Origin: DATAFF01 sp036257595
GTDB lineage: Bacteria > Pseudomonadota > Alphaproteobacteria > Rhizobiales > Aestuariivirgaceae
Length of the DNA stretch: 38,223 bases
Direction of reading: 5' to 3'
NCBI GenBank assembly: GCA_036257595.1
Contig: DATAFF010000078.1
Location: 1-38,223, forward strand
Made by a program: the position numbers and the translations under genes. Positions within the stretch are counted from its first letter, which is position 1. Each line of letters starts with the position of its first letter. This document shows, piece by piece, positions 19,785 to 28,249 of the stretch. Below the pieces are notes generated by a model. The model was given only the letters and a program-made list of their open reading frames with translations, had not been told where the DNA came from and did no database searches.

Positions 19785-21569
19785 TCAGGCTGGCTGCAGC
19801 CGGTGCGGCTTCGCCATCGGTACGTCATCCGGCGGCGTGTTCTGCGGGATGTAGTCTTGGGCAACGCCGGGCACGCTGTAGTCATAGGCCCAGCGATACA
19901 CCACTGGAGTCTCCTTGCCCCAATTGCCGTGCCCGGGCGGAACTTCCGGCGTCTGCCATTCGAGGGTCGTCGCCCGCCACGGATTCCGCTCCGCCTTCTT
20001 GCCGTACCAGATGCTCGAAATGATGTTGTACAGGAACACCATCTGGGCGAAGCCGACGATCAGCGCCACCACCGAGATGAACATGTTCAGCTCATGGACG
20101 TTCGCGGGGACGAAAGTCGTGTCGTTGATTTCGAAATAGCGGCGCGGCACGCCGACGAATCCGAGATAGTGCATCGGGAAGAAGATCAGATAGGCACCGA
20201 CGAAGGTGACCCAGAAATGGAATTGCCCGAGCGCGTTGTTGTACATTCTCCCCGTGATCAGCGGATACCAGTGATAGATGGCGCCGAAGATCACGAGCAG
20301 CGGCGCCACGCCCATCACCATATGGAAATGCGCCACCACGAACATGGTGTCGGACAGCGGCACGTCGACCACCACATTTCCGAGGAACAGCCCGGTGATC
20401 CCGCCATTCACGAAAGTCAGGATGAAGGCGATGGCAAACAGCATCGGCACCGTGAGATGGATGTTGGCCCGCCATAGCGTCAGCACCCAGTTGTAGACCT
20501 TGATGGCGGTCGGGACGGCGATGATCAGCGTCGTTGTCGCGAAGAAGAAGCCGAAATACGGGTTCATGCCGCTGACATACATGTGGTGCGCCCACACCAC
20601 GAAGCTCAAGCCGCCGATCGCCACGATCGCCCACACCATCATGCGGTAGCCGAAGATGTTCTTGCGCGCATGGGTGCTGATCAGGTCCGACACGATGCCG
20701 AAAGCCGGCAGCGCAACGATATAGACCTCGGGGTGGCCGAAGAACCAGAACAGGTGCTGGAACAGGATGGGGCTGCCGCCGCCATAGGCCAGCTGCTCGC
20801 CGAACTCGACGATCCTCGGCATGAAGAAGCTGGTTCCGAGAATGCGGTCGAACAGCATCATGACACAGCCGACGAACAGTGCCGGGAAGGCAAGCAGCGC
20901 CAGGATGGTGGCGACGAAAATGCCCCAGACGCTCAGCGGCAAGCGCATCAGCGTCATCCCCCGGCAGCGCGCCTGCAACACCGTCACTACATAATTGAGG
21001 CCGCCCATGGTGAAACCGATGATGAAGATGATCAGCGACACCAGCATCAGGATGATGCCGTAGTCGCGCCCGGGCGTGCCGTTCAGGATGGCTTGCGGCG
21101 GATAGAGGGTCCAGCCTGCACCGGTGGCTCCACCCGGCAAGAAGAAGCTGGCGACGAGCACCAGCACCGCCAGGAGATAGACCCAGTAGCTCAGCATGTT
21201 GACATACGGAAACACCATGTCGCGGGCGCCGACCATCAGCGGGATGAGGTAGTTCCCGAAGCCGCCGAGGAACAACGCCGTGAGCAGGTAGATCACCATG
21301 ATCATCCCGTGCACGGTGATGAACTGGTAATAGGCTTCCGGCGAGATGAAGGAAAAGGTGTCGGGGAAACCGAGCTGCAGCCGCATCAACCAGGACAGCA
21401 CCAGCGCGACGAGGCCAATCGCCGTGGCAGTACCGGCATATTGAATGGCGATGATCTTCGCGTCCTGGCTCCAGACGTACTTGGTCAGAAAACTATGAGG
21501 ATGATAGAGCTCGTCTTCCTCATGGGCTGGCGCGACATAGTCGACCGCAGACGGAGTTACATCGACCAT
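19785..21569 (-). CDS. coxN: Cytochrome c oxidase subunit I (CoxN-like)
   Basis: This 594-residue protein is the catalytic subunit, which reduces oxygen and pumps protons. Heme and copper ligands are visible: HGMIMV (low-spin heme), WFFGHPEVYIVALP (CuB His and the cross-linked Tyr), VWAHHMYVSG (two CuB His) and VVAHFHMVMG (heme ligands). The Glu of GHPEVY, the Asp of GARDMVFP and the Lys of HARKNIFGYRM indicate intact D and K proton channels, so this is an A-type oxidase. The ATG is preceded by GAGGGTG. It follows the subunit II gene by 85 bases. Confidence 0.96.
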   Translation of the reverse strand: MVDVTPSAVDYVAPAHEEDELYHPHSFLTKYVWSQDAKIIAIQYAGTATAIGLVALVLSWLMRLQLGFPDTFSFISPEAYYQFITVHGMIMVIYLLTALFLGGFGNYLIPLMVGARDMVFPYVNMLSYWVYLLAVLVLVASFFLPGGATGAGWTLYPPQAILNGTPGRDYGIILMLVSLIIFIIGFTMGGLNYVVTVLQARCRGMTLMRLPLSVWGIFVATILALLAFPALFVGCVMMLFDRILGTSFFMPRIVEFGEQLAYGGGSPILFQHLFWFFGHPEVYIVALPAFGIVSDLISTHARKNIFGYRMMVWAIVAIGGLSFVVWAHHMYVSGMNPYFGFFFATTTLIIAVPTAIKVYNWVLTLWRANIHLTVPMLFAIAFILTFVNGGITGLFLGNVVVDVPLSDTMFVVAHFHMVMGVAPLLVIFGAIYHWYPLITGRMYNNALGQFHFWVTFVGAYLIFFPMHYLGFVGVPRRYFEINDTTFVPANVHELNMFISVVALIVGFAQMVFLYNIISSIWYGKKAERNPWRATTLEWQTPEVPPGHGNWGKETPVVYRWAYDYSVPGVAQDYIPQNTPPDDVPMAKPHRLQPA

Positions 21570-21654
21570 CAGACACCCTCATTTCGCTCAGTTATAGACG
21601 CCTGACAAGCGCCGAATTGGTTCTTAAGGAGGACTCTTTTCACCACAGTCGATT

Positions 21655-22482
21655 TCACTGCACCGAGCTGTCCTTGGTCACCACTTTGGTCCGCTGATAG
21701 GTGTCCCGGAACGCAGTCTGTTGGGACAGCCAGGTCTGATAGGCAGCGTCGTCCTCCACAACGACCGACCCGCGCATGGTGTAATGGCCGGTGCCGCACA
21801 GCTCGAAACAGAGGATGTCGAACTTGGCGGTGCGGGTCGGAGTGAACCAGAAATAGGTCACCATGCCTGGAATGAGATCCATCTTGGCGCGGAACTCGGG
21901 CACATAGAAATTATGCAGCACGTCCTTGGACCGCAGCAGCACCTTGATTGGCTTGCCGGCCGGCAGATGCAGATCGGCGGCCTCCAGCACGATGTCGTCC
22001 TGCGCCTGCGGATCGTCCTTGTTGATACCGAACGGGTTCTCGACCGTGACCGCCCCATCGCTCGACTTGCCCAGGACGCCGTCCTTGCCCGGCAGTCGGA
22101 AGCTCCACTGCCATTGCTGGCCCATCACTTCGATCTCGCTGGCACCAGCCGGCACCGTGACGAAATCCTTCCACACGACGAGCCCCGGAGCGAGGAGCCC
22201 GGCCACCCCCAACGATGTGGCGATGGTGAGCCACCATTCGAGCCGTTTGTTCTCGGGCTCGTAATGCGCCTCCTGCCCTTCGCGGTGCCGGAAGCGATAC
22301 ACGCAATAGGCGACAAAGCCGATGATCAGGACGAAGGCGACGCCGGTGATCCAGAACGTGATGATGATGGTGTGATCGATATAGTCCCAGTTGGACGCGA
22401 TCGGCGTCCACCACCATGGACTATAGAAGTGAAACAGGACAGATCCGACGGTCAATAAAAGCAGCACGACAGCCAAGATCAT
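21655..22482 (-). CDS. coxM: Cytochrome c oxidase subunit II with CuA site (CoxM-like)
   Basis: This 275-residue protein accepts electrons from cytochrome c. After a first hydrophobic segment and a second one (ITFWITGVAFVLIIGFVAY), it has a periplasmic cupredoxin domain. The full CuA ligand set is present: His190 (DVLHNFYVP), Cys225, Glu227, Cys229, His233 and Met236 (CFELCGTGHYTM). The electron-entry Trp region GQQWQWSF is also there. No heme c motif is present, so it is not a caa3 fusion. It is the first gene of the leftward oxidase operon. Confidence 0.95.
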   Translation of the reverse strand: MILAVVLLLLTVGSVLFHFYSPWWWTPIASNWDYIDHTIIITFWITGVAFVLIIGFVAYCVYRFRHREGQEAHYEPENKRLEWWLTIATSLGVAGLLAPGLVVWKDFVTVPAGASEIEVMGQQWQWSFRLPGKDGVLGKSSDGAVTVENPFGINKDDPQAQDDIVLEAADLHLPAGKPIKVLLRSKDVLHNFYVPEFRAKMDLIPGMVTYFWFTPTRTAKFDILCFELCGTGHYTMRGSVVVEDDAAYQTWLSQQTAFRDTYQRTKVVTKDSSVQ

Positions 22483-22519
22483 CGATCGCTCGCCCTCTGG
22501 ATAACCTTCGAACCGCTTT

Positions 22520-22535
22520 GGCTTTTCGAGAAGCC
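22520..22535. promoter_or_regulatory. Near-perfect palindrome upstream of the oxidase operon
   Basis: GGCTTTTCGAGAAGCC is symmetric around TCGA with one mismatched pair. It lies 38 bases upstream of the subunit II start, in the 141-base gap downstream of the DUF2189 gene. It could be an operator for the oxidase operon or a hairpin ending the DUF2189 transcript. I could not assign -35/-10 elements near it. Confidence 0.3.
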
Positions 22536-22623
22536 GGACTCTGGTAGCACAAAGGGTCCGCTCTTACCAGCCAGGGGGCGAGCTGGTCGCAAGGCGGCCG
22601 AACGGGTGGCCGGCGATGTCTGT

Positions 22624-23418
22624 TCAGTCGGCGACAACCCTCCGATAAAGGTGCCAGGTGGCATGGCCAAGCACCGGCATCACGACGGCGAGGCCAACGA
22701 ACAATGGCAGCGAGCCCAGCACCAGCGATCCAGCGACGATCGCGCCCCAAAACAGCATGGTGACCGGGTTGGTCATGAACACCCTGACCGAGGTCTGGAT
22801 GGCTGTCGTGACCCCGACATTCCGGTCGAGCAGCATCGGGAATGAAACCGCACTGATGGCGAGCACCGCCACGGCAAAGATGAAACCGACCCCGCATCCC
22901 ACGATGATCAGCGCCCAGCCCTTGGGGGTGGTCAGGATTTGCCAGACGAAATCCTCGATCGACGTCGGCACGAGACTGCCGAAAATCAGCCAATGAATGG
23001 CCAAAGCCGAGAAAAGCCAAGCGAAATAGATGGCGCCAAGGATCAGACTCAGAATGACGATCGCTCGAAATGACGGTGCGTAAACCACCCGCAGAGCGTG
23101 CTCCCAGCCCATGTCGAGACCGAGCTCGCGACGCCGGCTCAGCTCATAAAGACCGAGCGCTGCGACCGGGCCGATCAGCGCAAATCCGGAAAGAAGCGGG
23201 AACACCAGCGGCAGCATGTCATAGCCCGCCGCAACCCTCGCTGCGATCAGGGCCAGCAGCGGGTAGATCACCACGAGCAGCAGGATGTGGCTCGGCTTGG
23301 CATTGAAGTCATCGAGACCTTTCATCAGCACGTCGACGAGGTCCGAGGGCTGGATCTTGCGGATTGTGGGTTGCGCGGCGCCGTGGTCGAAAGAGGTGAC
23401 CGTCGCTTCATTCGTCAT
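22624..23418 (-). CDS. DUF2189-type integral membrane protein
   Basis: This 264-residue inner-membrane protein has about six hydrophobic segments. It shows the DUF2189 pattern: N-terminal RKIQPSDLVDVLMKGLDDF, then HILLLVVIYPLLAL, FPLLSGFALIGPVAALGLYELSRR, and a late MLFWGAIVAGSLVLG. The ATG at 23418 follows AGGAG by seven bases; a GTG one codon earlier is possible. Genes of this family are, from general knowledge, often near oxidase genes, and here it precedes the coxMNOP-like operon by 141 bases on the same strand. Its function is unknown. Confidence 0.85.
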   Translation of the reverse strand: MTNEATVTSFDHGAAQPTIRKIQPSDLVDVLMKGLDDFNAKPSHILLLVVIYPLLALIAARVAAGYDMLPLVFPLLSGFALIGPVAALGLYELSRRRELGLDMGWEHALRVVYAPSFRAIVILSLILGAIYFAWLFSALAIHWLIFGSLVPTSIEDFVWQILTTPKGWALIIVGCGVGFIFAVAVLAISAVSFPMLLDRNVGVTTAIQTSVRVFMTNPVTMLFWGAIVAGSLVLGSLPLFVGLAVVMPVLGHATWHLYRRVVAD

Positions 23419-23579
23419 CACCTGACTCCTGAGCTGGTTGAGATGCCGCGATCATACACCGCCGGTGACACTTTGTCGCTTCTGCATTCCGATATCTCTG
23501 CGCACTTCAAGGGCTGACAATCTTTGCATGCCCAGAGACTTACCTAGCGTTATATTGCCATGTCGGAAAGGACCGTAGC

Positions 23580-23819
23580 ATGAACAAAGTGACCTATGAG
23601 ATCGTCGAGCATGACGGCGGTTGGGCCTATCGAGTCGGCGGTGTCTACTCGGAGACTTTTCCGACCCATGACGCCGCCCGACGAGCCGCCGAGCGTGCCG
23701 CCCATGAACAGATCCTTCCCGATGCGACGACGCCGATTTCCTACGAGGACGCCGACGGCCAATGGCACGACGAGCTGTCGCCGGGGGATGATCGCCCGGA
23801 GACCGACGTCAAGGGCTGA
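23580..23819 (+). CDS. DUF2188-like small protein
   Basis: This 79-residue soluble protein starts MNKVTYEIVEHDGGWAYRV and carries the pattern of short DUF2188-like proteins: HDGGWAYRVGGVYSETFPTHDAARRAAERAA. The ATG has GAAAGGA upstream. It stands alone, divergent from the oxidase region and convergent with the next small gene. No function is known for the family. Confidence 0.75.
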   Translation: MNKVTYEIVEHDGGWAYRVGGVYSETFPTHDAARRAAERAAHEQILPDATTPISYEDADGQWHDELSPGDDRPETDVKG

Positions 23820-23825
23820 AGCGCG

Positions 23826-24023
23826 TCAGCGCCCGCCATAGCCCAAAAGACCGAACAGGTGAATGGTTGCGAGCAGGATCATGACGATGCCGATGAACAT
23901 CACCGGCGTGGTCGGCAGCAGCGGCACATGGAGGCTCGTCCGAGATCGACCTTCGCGCAAACGCATCGCGGCAACCAGCGCCACGCCGGCGACCAGGGCG
24001 CCAACCGTGATCGACAGTTCCAT
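23826..24023 (-). CDS. Small membrane protein of unknown function
   Basis: This 65-residue frame has two hydrophobic segments, ELSITVGALVAGVALVAAM and PVMFIGIVMILLATIHLFGLLG, joined by a basic linker with GRSR. The start chosen is the ATG giving MELSITVG, with GGTGG just upstream; a longer frame continues upstream but is not protein-like. The hydrophobic ends resemble small membrane proteins annotated as hypothetical in Hyphomicrobiales. It lies 6 bases from the end of the convergent DUF2188-like gene. Confidence 0.55.
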   Translation of the reverse strand: MELSITVGALVAGVALVAAMRLREGRSRTSLHVPLLPTTPVMFIGIVMILLATIHLFGLLGYGGR

Positions 24024-24076
24024 CCGCCACCCATGATCAGAATCGACTTGCCCCGTCAACCGCCGAAGGCTGTCCT

Positions 24077-25018
24077 TTATTTGATGGACAGGATTGCCCG
24101 GCACTCGTTCGGTAGCGCCGACATCATCAATTCGCGGACTGGAGGCTTGGGTGCACCCGGCTTGGGCAGCCGTGCCCACGGCCTCTCGGAATACCAATAG
24201 GCCAGCTCCGTGCCGCACCCCGTCCCATCGGCCGGTCCCGGCTCCGGCTGATTCTTGCAGTCCTCAGAGCCCTTGGGGCAGCGAATTCGCACGTGGAAAT
24301 GATAGGTGTGATTGTAATAGGGGCGCACCTTGGCCAGCCATGCATGCGAGCCCGTTTGCGCGATCCCCCAGTCGCACAGGGCCTTCTTGATCGGCGGATT
24401 GACGAAGATTCTCACCACTTCCGGATAGCTGGCCGCGCGCCTGATCAACCTCGCATGCGCCTCGGTCCACACGGAGCGATCGATTTCCTTGCGGTTCTTG
24501 ACGACGGAGCGCGGCTCCATCTCTTCGCGCTCCTGTCGTGTCAGCATTCGGGGTGGCATGGGATTGAGCCAGATATCCGCATCCAGTCCGATTTGGTGGC
24601 TGGCATGGCCGGTGAGCATCGGCCCGCCCCTCGGCTGTGACAGGTCGCCGACGAGCAGCCCCGGCCAACCGTCCTTCTCCTTGGCATCGCTCGCCAGGCG
24701 CTCCATCAACTTGATGAGTTCAGGATGGGCCCAATTCCGGTTCCGAGACAGCCGCATCACTTGCCATTGCGGGCCGTTCACCGGCAGGGCCTCGGCGCCC
24801 GCCAGGCAGCCATGCGAGTAAAACCCGATCGCCCGCGCTGACAGCGGCGCTGGTTCCTTGACGCTGCCGAACAATTCCTTGGCCGGCACTGCCTTCGCCG
24901 TGGTCAGCCCCTTTTGCCGATCATTGTTGCCGGAGCCAGCCAGCGCAGGGGTCGTCAACACAACGGCCAGGACCATGGCCGCGCGAAAAACAGCTCTGGG
25001 CACGCGCTTCCTCATCAT
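24077..25018 (-). CDS. mepA: Penicillin-insensitive murein endopeptidase MepA
   Basis: This 313-residue periplasmic zinc enzyme cuts D-Ala-mDAP cross-links in peptidoglycan. It begins with a basic signal peptide (MMRKRVPRAVFRAAMVLAV, cleaved after ALA). The family blocks are present: SHGCLAGAEALPVNGPQWQVMR, GGPMLTGHASHQIGLDADIW with the zinc ligands His and Asp, and HFHVRIRCP near the C-terminus. An in-frame ATG at 25057 overlaps the TGA of the SbmA/BacA gene as ATGA, so translation could begin there through coupling; the signal peptide favours the later start. Either way the gene is in one operon with the upstream transporter. Confidence 0.92.
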   Translation of the reverse strand: MMRKRVPRAVFRAAMVLAVVLTTPALAGSGNNDRQKGLTTAKAVPAKELFGSVKEPAPLSARAIGFYSHGCLAGAEALPVNGPQWQVMRLSRNRNWAHPELIKLMERLASDAKEKDGWPGLLVGDLSQPRGGPMLTGHASHQIGLDADIWLNPMPPRMLTRQEREEMEPRSVVKNRKEIDRSVWTEAHARLIRRAASYPEVVRIFVNPPIKKALCDWGIAQTGSHAWLAKVRPYYNHTYHFHVRIRCPKGSEDCKNQPEPGPADGTGCGTELAYWYSERPWARLPKPGAPKPPVRELMMSALPNECRAILSIK

Positions 25019-25053
25019 CTGATTCGAGCAGTACTCCCCGCTCCCCCAAAGTA

Positions 25054-26286
25054 TCATATCTGGATCTGGTTTTCGAATTTCATGTCAGTCGGTTGAATCA
25101 CTGCCTCAAAGGCTCGCAGACGTTTGTAGACCGACATGAGCTCGACGATCGTCGACCACGAATTCACCAGATACTGGAACGATGACCGCACTTGTGAGAA
25201 TGCGTTCAAGATCTGGTTCATCGCGCCGAGGGTGATCTTTCCGGCAATGATCGTCGGTCCAAGCACGATATAAGGGAAAATATTGTCGAGCTGCAGATAG
25301 AAAATCCTCGCCAGATTAAAATATGCATAATGGAAGTAGAGCCGGAAGTAGTTGCGGCGCACCTCCTGGAACAGACGTCCTAGAGTTGGCGGATCGGCGC
25401 GACCCGGATCATCCTCGCCATAGACCAACTCCTTGCGATAGGCCGCCTCGACGCGCTGATTGAAGAAGTTGAGGCCCGGCAGCTGGTAACCCACTCCCGC
25501 CAGGAACACCGTGCCGAACAGCGACCACAGAAGGGCGACGGTGACCAATGAATGCGGCACCTCGCCGACCAAGGGGAGCTCCGTCACCGAGCTGGATAAC
25601 CGCAGCAGGACCGGCAGGAAGGCGATCAGCGTCAGGATCGAATCGACGAAATTCACCCCCAGATTCTCGACCGTCGAAGAAAAACGCATCGTGTCCTCCT
25701 GGACACGCTGCGAGGCGCCTTCGATCGTGCGTAGCGCCGGCCAGTGCGTGACGTAATAGTCGTTCATCGCCGTTCGCCAGCGGAAGATGTAGTGGCTGAC
25801 AAAGAAGCGCGTCAGCGTTCCGACCGTGACTGCAAGAAACGCGATTTCGGCGAAGGTGAGAAGCTGTCCATAGAATGCGCCTTGCGTAACCGGCGCCGAC
25901 TTGCTGAGGGCCGTCTGGATGAGGTCGTAGAAGGGACCGTACCAATTGTTGATCGCAACACTGATCTCGACCTGAAAATAGGTCACGAAAAGGATCAGCG
26001 CCGTACCGAGCACCGACCACATCATCCAGGGATGCGGCGCATAGATCCACCAGAAGCCGGCAAATATCGCAACAGCGGCGCCATAGTAGAGATAGAACCA
26101 GAGGAAATTTGGCGACCAGAACACCTGCACGCCGACCTGGCCCGGCGTTTCAGCCGGCGGGACCGCGAAGCCGAGCATCCGAGCGATATCGGCGCCGAGC
26201 GAATACCAGATGATGACGCAGAAAATTGTCCAGAGAGCTGCCGAGACGAAAAACGGAACCGGTCTCGGAAAGAAGGAAACAAACAT
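25054..26286 (-). CDS. sbmA: SbmA/BacA family peptide transporter
   Basis: This 410-residue inner-membrane protein has the SbmA/BacA pattern: an N-terminal FFPRPVPFFVSAALW, then a series of hydrophobic segments. The central block is characteristic: HYIFRWRTAMNDYYVTHW, then EGASQRVQEDTMRFS, and the C-terminal SQVRSSFQYLVNSWSTIVEL. There is no ATPase domain, as in true SbmA/BacA. Family members take up proline-rich antimicrobial peptides and, in rhizobia and brucellae, are needed for chronic host infection and very-long-chain fatty acid lipid A modification. The ATG has GAGG six bases upstream. The murein endopeptidase gene follows with almost no gap. Confidence 0.93.
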   Translation of the reverse strand: MFVSFFPRPVPFFVSAALWTIFCVIIWYSLGADIARMLGFAVPPAETPGQVGVQVFWSPNFLWFYLYYGAAVAIFAGFWWIYAPHPWMMWSVLGTALILFVTYFQVEISVAINNWYGPFYDLIQTALSKSAPVTQGAFYGQLLTFAEIAFLAVTVGTLTRFFVSHYIFRWRTAMNDYYVTHWPALRTIEGASQRVQEDTMRFSSTVENLGVNFVDSILTLIAFLPVLLRLSSSVTELPLVGEVPHSLVTVALLWSLFGTVFLAGVGYQLPGLNFFNQRVEAAYRKELVYGEDDPGRADPPTLGRLFQEVRRNYFRLYFHYAYFNLARIFYLQLDNIFPYIVLGPTIIAGKITLGAMNQILNAFSQVRSSFQYLVNSWSTIVELMSVYKRLRAFEAVIQPTDMKFENQIQI

Positions 26287-26349
26287 CGCATGCCTCGCAA
26301 GTTCCGCCCCGCCTGATATGGCCTGTTGGAGTTCGATGACCGGTCGCGA

Positions 26350-27405
26350 TTAGTAGTCGCAGTCCTGCGCCGCAATGGCGACCTCGGTGACCGTGCCGTC
26401 TGGATCGGTGTATCGTGCCCTATGGGTCGCACCGCGGTTCAATGCCGACACCATGTTCGGCAGACCGCAGGCTGTTTCGACAGCCAGTCGCCTCAGCGCA
26501 CCCCCGCCCATGGTGTTCGCAGGGACTGCCGCACGGTATGAGGCGACAATCTGGCTGCCATAGGCGCTGACCGCAACCATCGTGATGGCCCGATCGACCC
26601 GCTGCGGGAATCGGATCTGTCGGATGATCTCGCCGACGGCCGAACGTGCTGCGTTGCGCGCTTCGGAGGTGTCAGCCGTCGTCGGTTCGGACCTCGCGAC
26701 GACCGGGTTTGCCCTCGGCACCGTTGGGGACATCTTCGGCGGATCCGGCATGACCTCGACCGTCTGCGGCGGCGGATCCTGCCCCGCTTGGAACGTCGGC
26801 GGTGGCGGATCCTGTTTCGCCTGAATCGGCGGCACCGGTGGCGGATTTTGCTTCACCTGAATGGTCGGCGCCGGTGGCGGGTCCTGCTTCACCTGTGTCG
26901 GCGGCGCTGGCGGGTCGTGCTTCACCTGAGTCGGCGCTGGCGGGCCCTGCTTCGGCGCCACTGGTGGCGGCTTTGCAGCCGCAAGATTTGGTGCTACTGG
27001 CGCGTGGGCTGGTGCGGTGGCAGTGCTGACCTGCCGCGGCTCACGATCGTTGGGGCCGCGCATCATCAGGACGGCGCCGACGACCGCGACAACCGCAACG
27101 ATGCACAGTGCGATGGTCTTCAGCCTGCCACCGCCAGAGAGCGACGACTGGCGCCGCCGCCTTGGCGGAGCCGATGGCGGGGGTCCCGGCGCATCGTGTG
27201 TCCATCCGGCTTGGCCGGAACGGCCATGCATAGCGGCGATCTGCTCGTCTTCGACGATTGCCGCGAGGTCGTGGAGATCGGCTCCCGATGAGCGCAGAAC
27301 CTCCTGCAACTTATGGGCCGCAGCCGCAACTTCACCGGCATTGTCGCTGCCGAGGAGCCTGATCAGCTTGGCGAGGCGCGCACGCTTTTCGCTATCGAGC
27401 TTCAT
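26350..27405 (-). CDS. Proline-rich single-span membrane protein with tandem repeats
   Basis: This 351-residue protein has three parts. The N-terminal 70 or so residues (MKLDSEKRARLAKLIRLLGS, then GEVAAAAHKLQEVLRSSG) form a helical cytoplasmic segment common to alphaproteobacterial proteins of unknown function. A single membrane span (KTIALCIVAVVAVVGAVLMM) follows a basic stretch (PPRRRRQS). Outside it is a Pro/Gln/Lys-rich region of about six imperfect repeats (units like VKQDPPPAP), then a C-terminal domain of about 100 residues with two cysteines. The shape, with a periplasmic spacer crossing toward the wall, recalls TonB- or TolA-like or wall-spanning proteins, but I do not recognise the C-terminal domain. 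The start at MKLDSEK is chosen over an upstream in-frame start. Confidence 0.8.
   Translation of the reverse strand: MKLDSEKRARLAKLIRLLGSDNAGEVAAAAHKLQEVLRSSGADLHDLAAIVEDEQIAAMHGRSGQAGWTHDAPGPPPSAPPRRRRQSSLSGGGRLKTIALCIVAVVAVVGAVLMMRGPNDREPRQVSTATAPAHAPVAPNLAAAKPPPVAPKQGPPAPTQVKHDPPAPPTQVKQDPPPAPTIQVKQNPPPVPPIQAKQDPPPPTFQAGQDPPPQTVEVMPDPPKMSPTVPRANPVVARSEPTTADTSEARNAARSAVGEIIRQIRFPQRVDRAITMVAVSAYGSQIVASYRAAVPANTMGGGALRRLAVETACGLPNMVSALNRGATHRARYTDPDGTVTEVAIAAQDCDY
26769..26956. repeat. Imperfect tandem repeat coding for Pro-rich spacer
   Basis: About five to six units of roughly 33-45 bases share the core GGCGGATCCTG or GGCGGGTCCTG, often followed by CTTCACCTG. They encode repeats such as VKQDPPPAP in the proline-rich membrane protein. 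The middle units are the most alike, suggesting recent duplication or contraction. Confidence 0.75.
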
Positions 27406-27654
27406 CGCGTCTGTGACCCTGGGTTGCACGAACGACCAAGGCGCAGGGGAGTCCCCGACCGCCTGGGCTGCCGTCACGCCGGCCGCATGAACAACCGCTC
27501 AACCGCGCCGCGCCAAATCCCGCCCGAGGCTTCGGCGCAGAGGGAGGGCGTTGAGCACGCTAAACAAAAAGCAGCATGAACCCCGACCCCTCGGAGGCTT
27601 GTCCCGCTCCAACATAACCCGAACCGCCACGGCGCGGCAATGACATACAAATTC
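27406..27654. other. Gene-poor stretch left of the islet
   Basis: Between the start of the proline-rich gene and the left tRNA-Thr fragment I see no convincing coding frame or RNA. It should carry the promoter of the proline-rich gene near its left end. A 30-codon frame beginning MNNRSTAPRQ near 27488 has no family resemblance. From 27695 to 27841, on the other side of the repeat, only the upstream region of arfB is seen. Confidence 0.6.
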
Positions 27655-27694
27655 CTGGTGCTGCCGGACAGGATTGAACTGTCGACCTCTCCCT
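27655..27694 (-). repeat. tRNA-Thr(GGT) 3'-half fragment, left copy of the 40-bp direct repeat (attachment-site-like)
   Basis: On the reverse strand this reads as the end of a tRNA: part of the anticodon stem (AGGGAG), GGTCG, a T arm GACAG-TTCAATC-CTGTC, acceptor CGGCAGC, A73 and CCA. The 5' half of the tRNA is missing; the sequence to the right does not continue into an anticodon loop. The 40 bases are identical to those at 36644-36683. The 3' halves of tRNA genes are the usual cores of tyrosine-recombinase attachment sites. The tRNA identity is from memory of alphaproteobacterial tRNA-Thr(GGT) genes. Confidence 0.85.
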
Positions 27695-27841
27695 TTCGTC
27701 AGCAGCGGCGAAAGCGCCATGGCTGTGCATTCTATCAAGCAGCGCCGTTGCTATGGCGCTCGCGATGGACGGCGCCTACGGGTGACCGTTTGGCAAACCG
27801 CGTTGATGATTTCATGACTGGAAAAGCTCTACTGTACTCGC

Positions 27842-28249
27842 ATGAAGATCAAAATTCCCGATTGGGAGATCGAAGAACGGTTCGTACGATCCTCCGGCCC
27901 GGGTGGACAAAACGTAAACAAGGTCGCGACCGCGGTGGAATTGCGCTTTGACGTGGCCCGGTCACCAAGCCTCTCCGCGGGTATCCGTATTCGATTGGCG
28001 AAGCTCGCTGGGCGCCGTCTTACGCGTGATGGCGTGCTGGTTATTCGGGCCGACCGCTTTCGGACCCAGGAGCTGAATCGTCAGGATGCCCGTGCCCGGC
28101 TCCAAGCGTTGGTCGAACGCGCAGCAGTCCCGCCGCGGCCGCGCGTGAAGACCCGTCCCACGAAGGCCAGTAAGGAGCGCCGCCTAGAGGCAAAGACCCG
28201 TCGCGGCGTCATCAAGCGCACTCGCCGTATCCGTCCGGCGCTCGACTGA
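27842..28249 (+). CDS. arfB: Alternative ribosome-rescue factor ArfB (YaeJ)
   Basis: This 135-residue protein releases peptides from ribosomes stalled without a stop codon. The catalytic GGQ loop sits in SSGPGGQNVNKVATAVELRFD near residues 17-37. The C-terminal tail is highly basic (KTRPTKASKERRLEAK, then TRRGVIKRTRRIRP), as needed to enter the empty mRNA channel. Length matches the family (about 140). It lacks the codon-recognition domain of true release factors. It is the first gene inside the left repeat and has no obvious partner. Confidence 0.94.
   Translation: MKIKIPDWEIEERFVRSSGPGGQNVNKVATAVELRFDVARSPSLSAGIRIRLAKLAGRRLTRDGVLVIRADRFRTQELNRQDARARLQALVERAAVPPRPRVKTRPTKASKERRLEAKTRRGVIKRTRRIRPALD

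Noticed and set aside
26769..26956. CRISPR-like array
   Set aside because: Units are in-frame coding repeats for a Pro-rich spacer without unique spacers or cas genes.
27640..27951. Frame beginning MTYKFLVLPDRIELSTSPFR
   Set aside because: The LPDRIELSTSP part is a translation of the tRNA-Thr fragment, a common database artefact, and the rest overlaps arfB in another frame.
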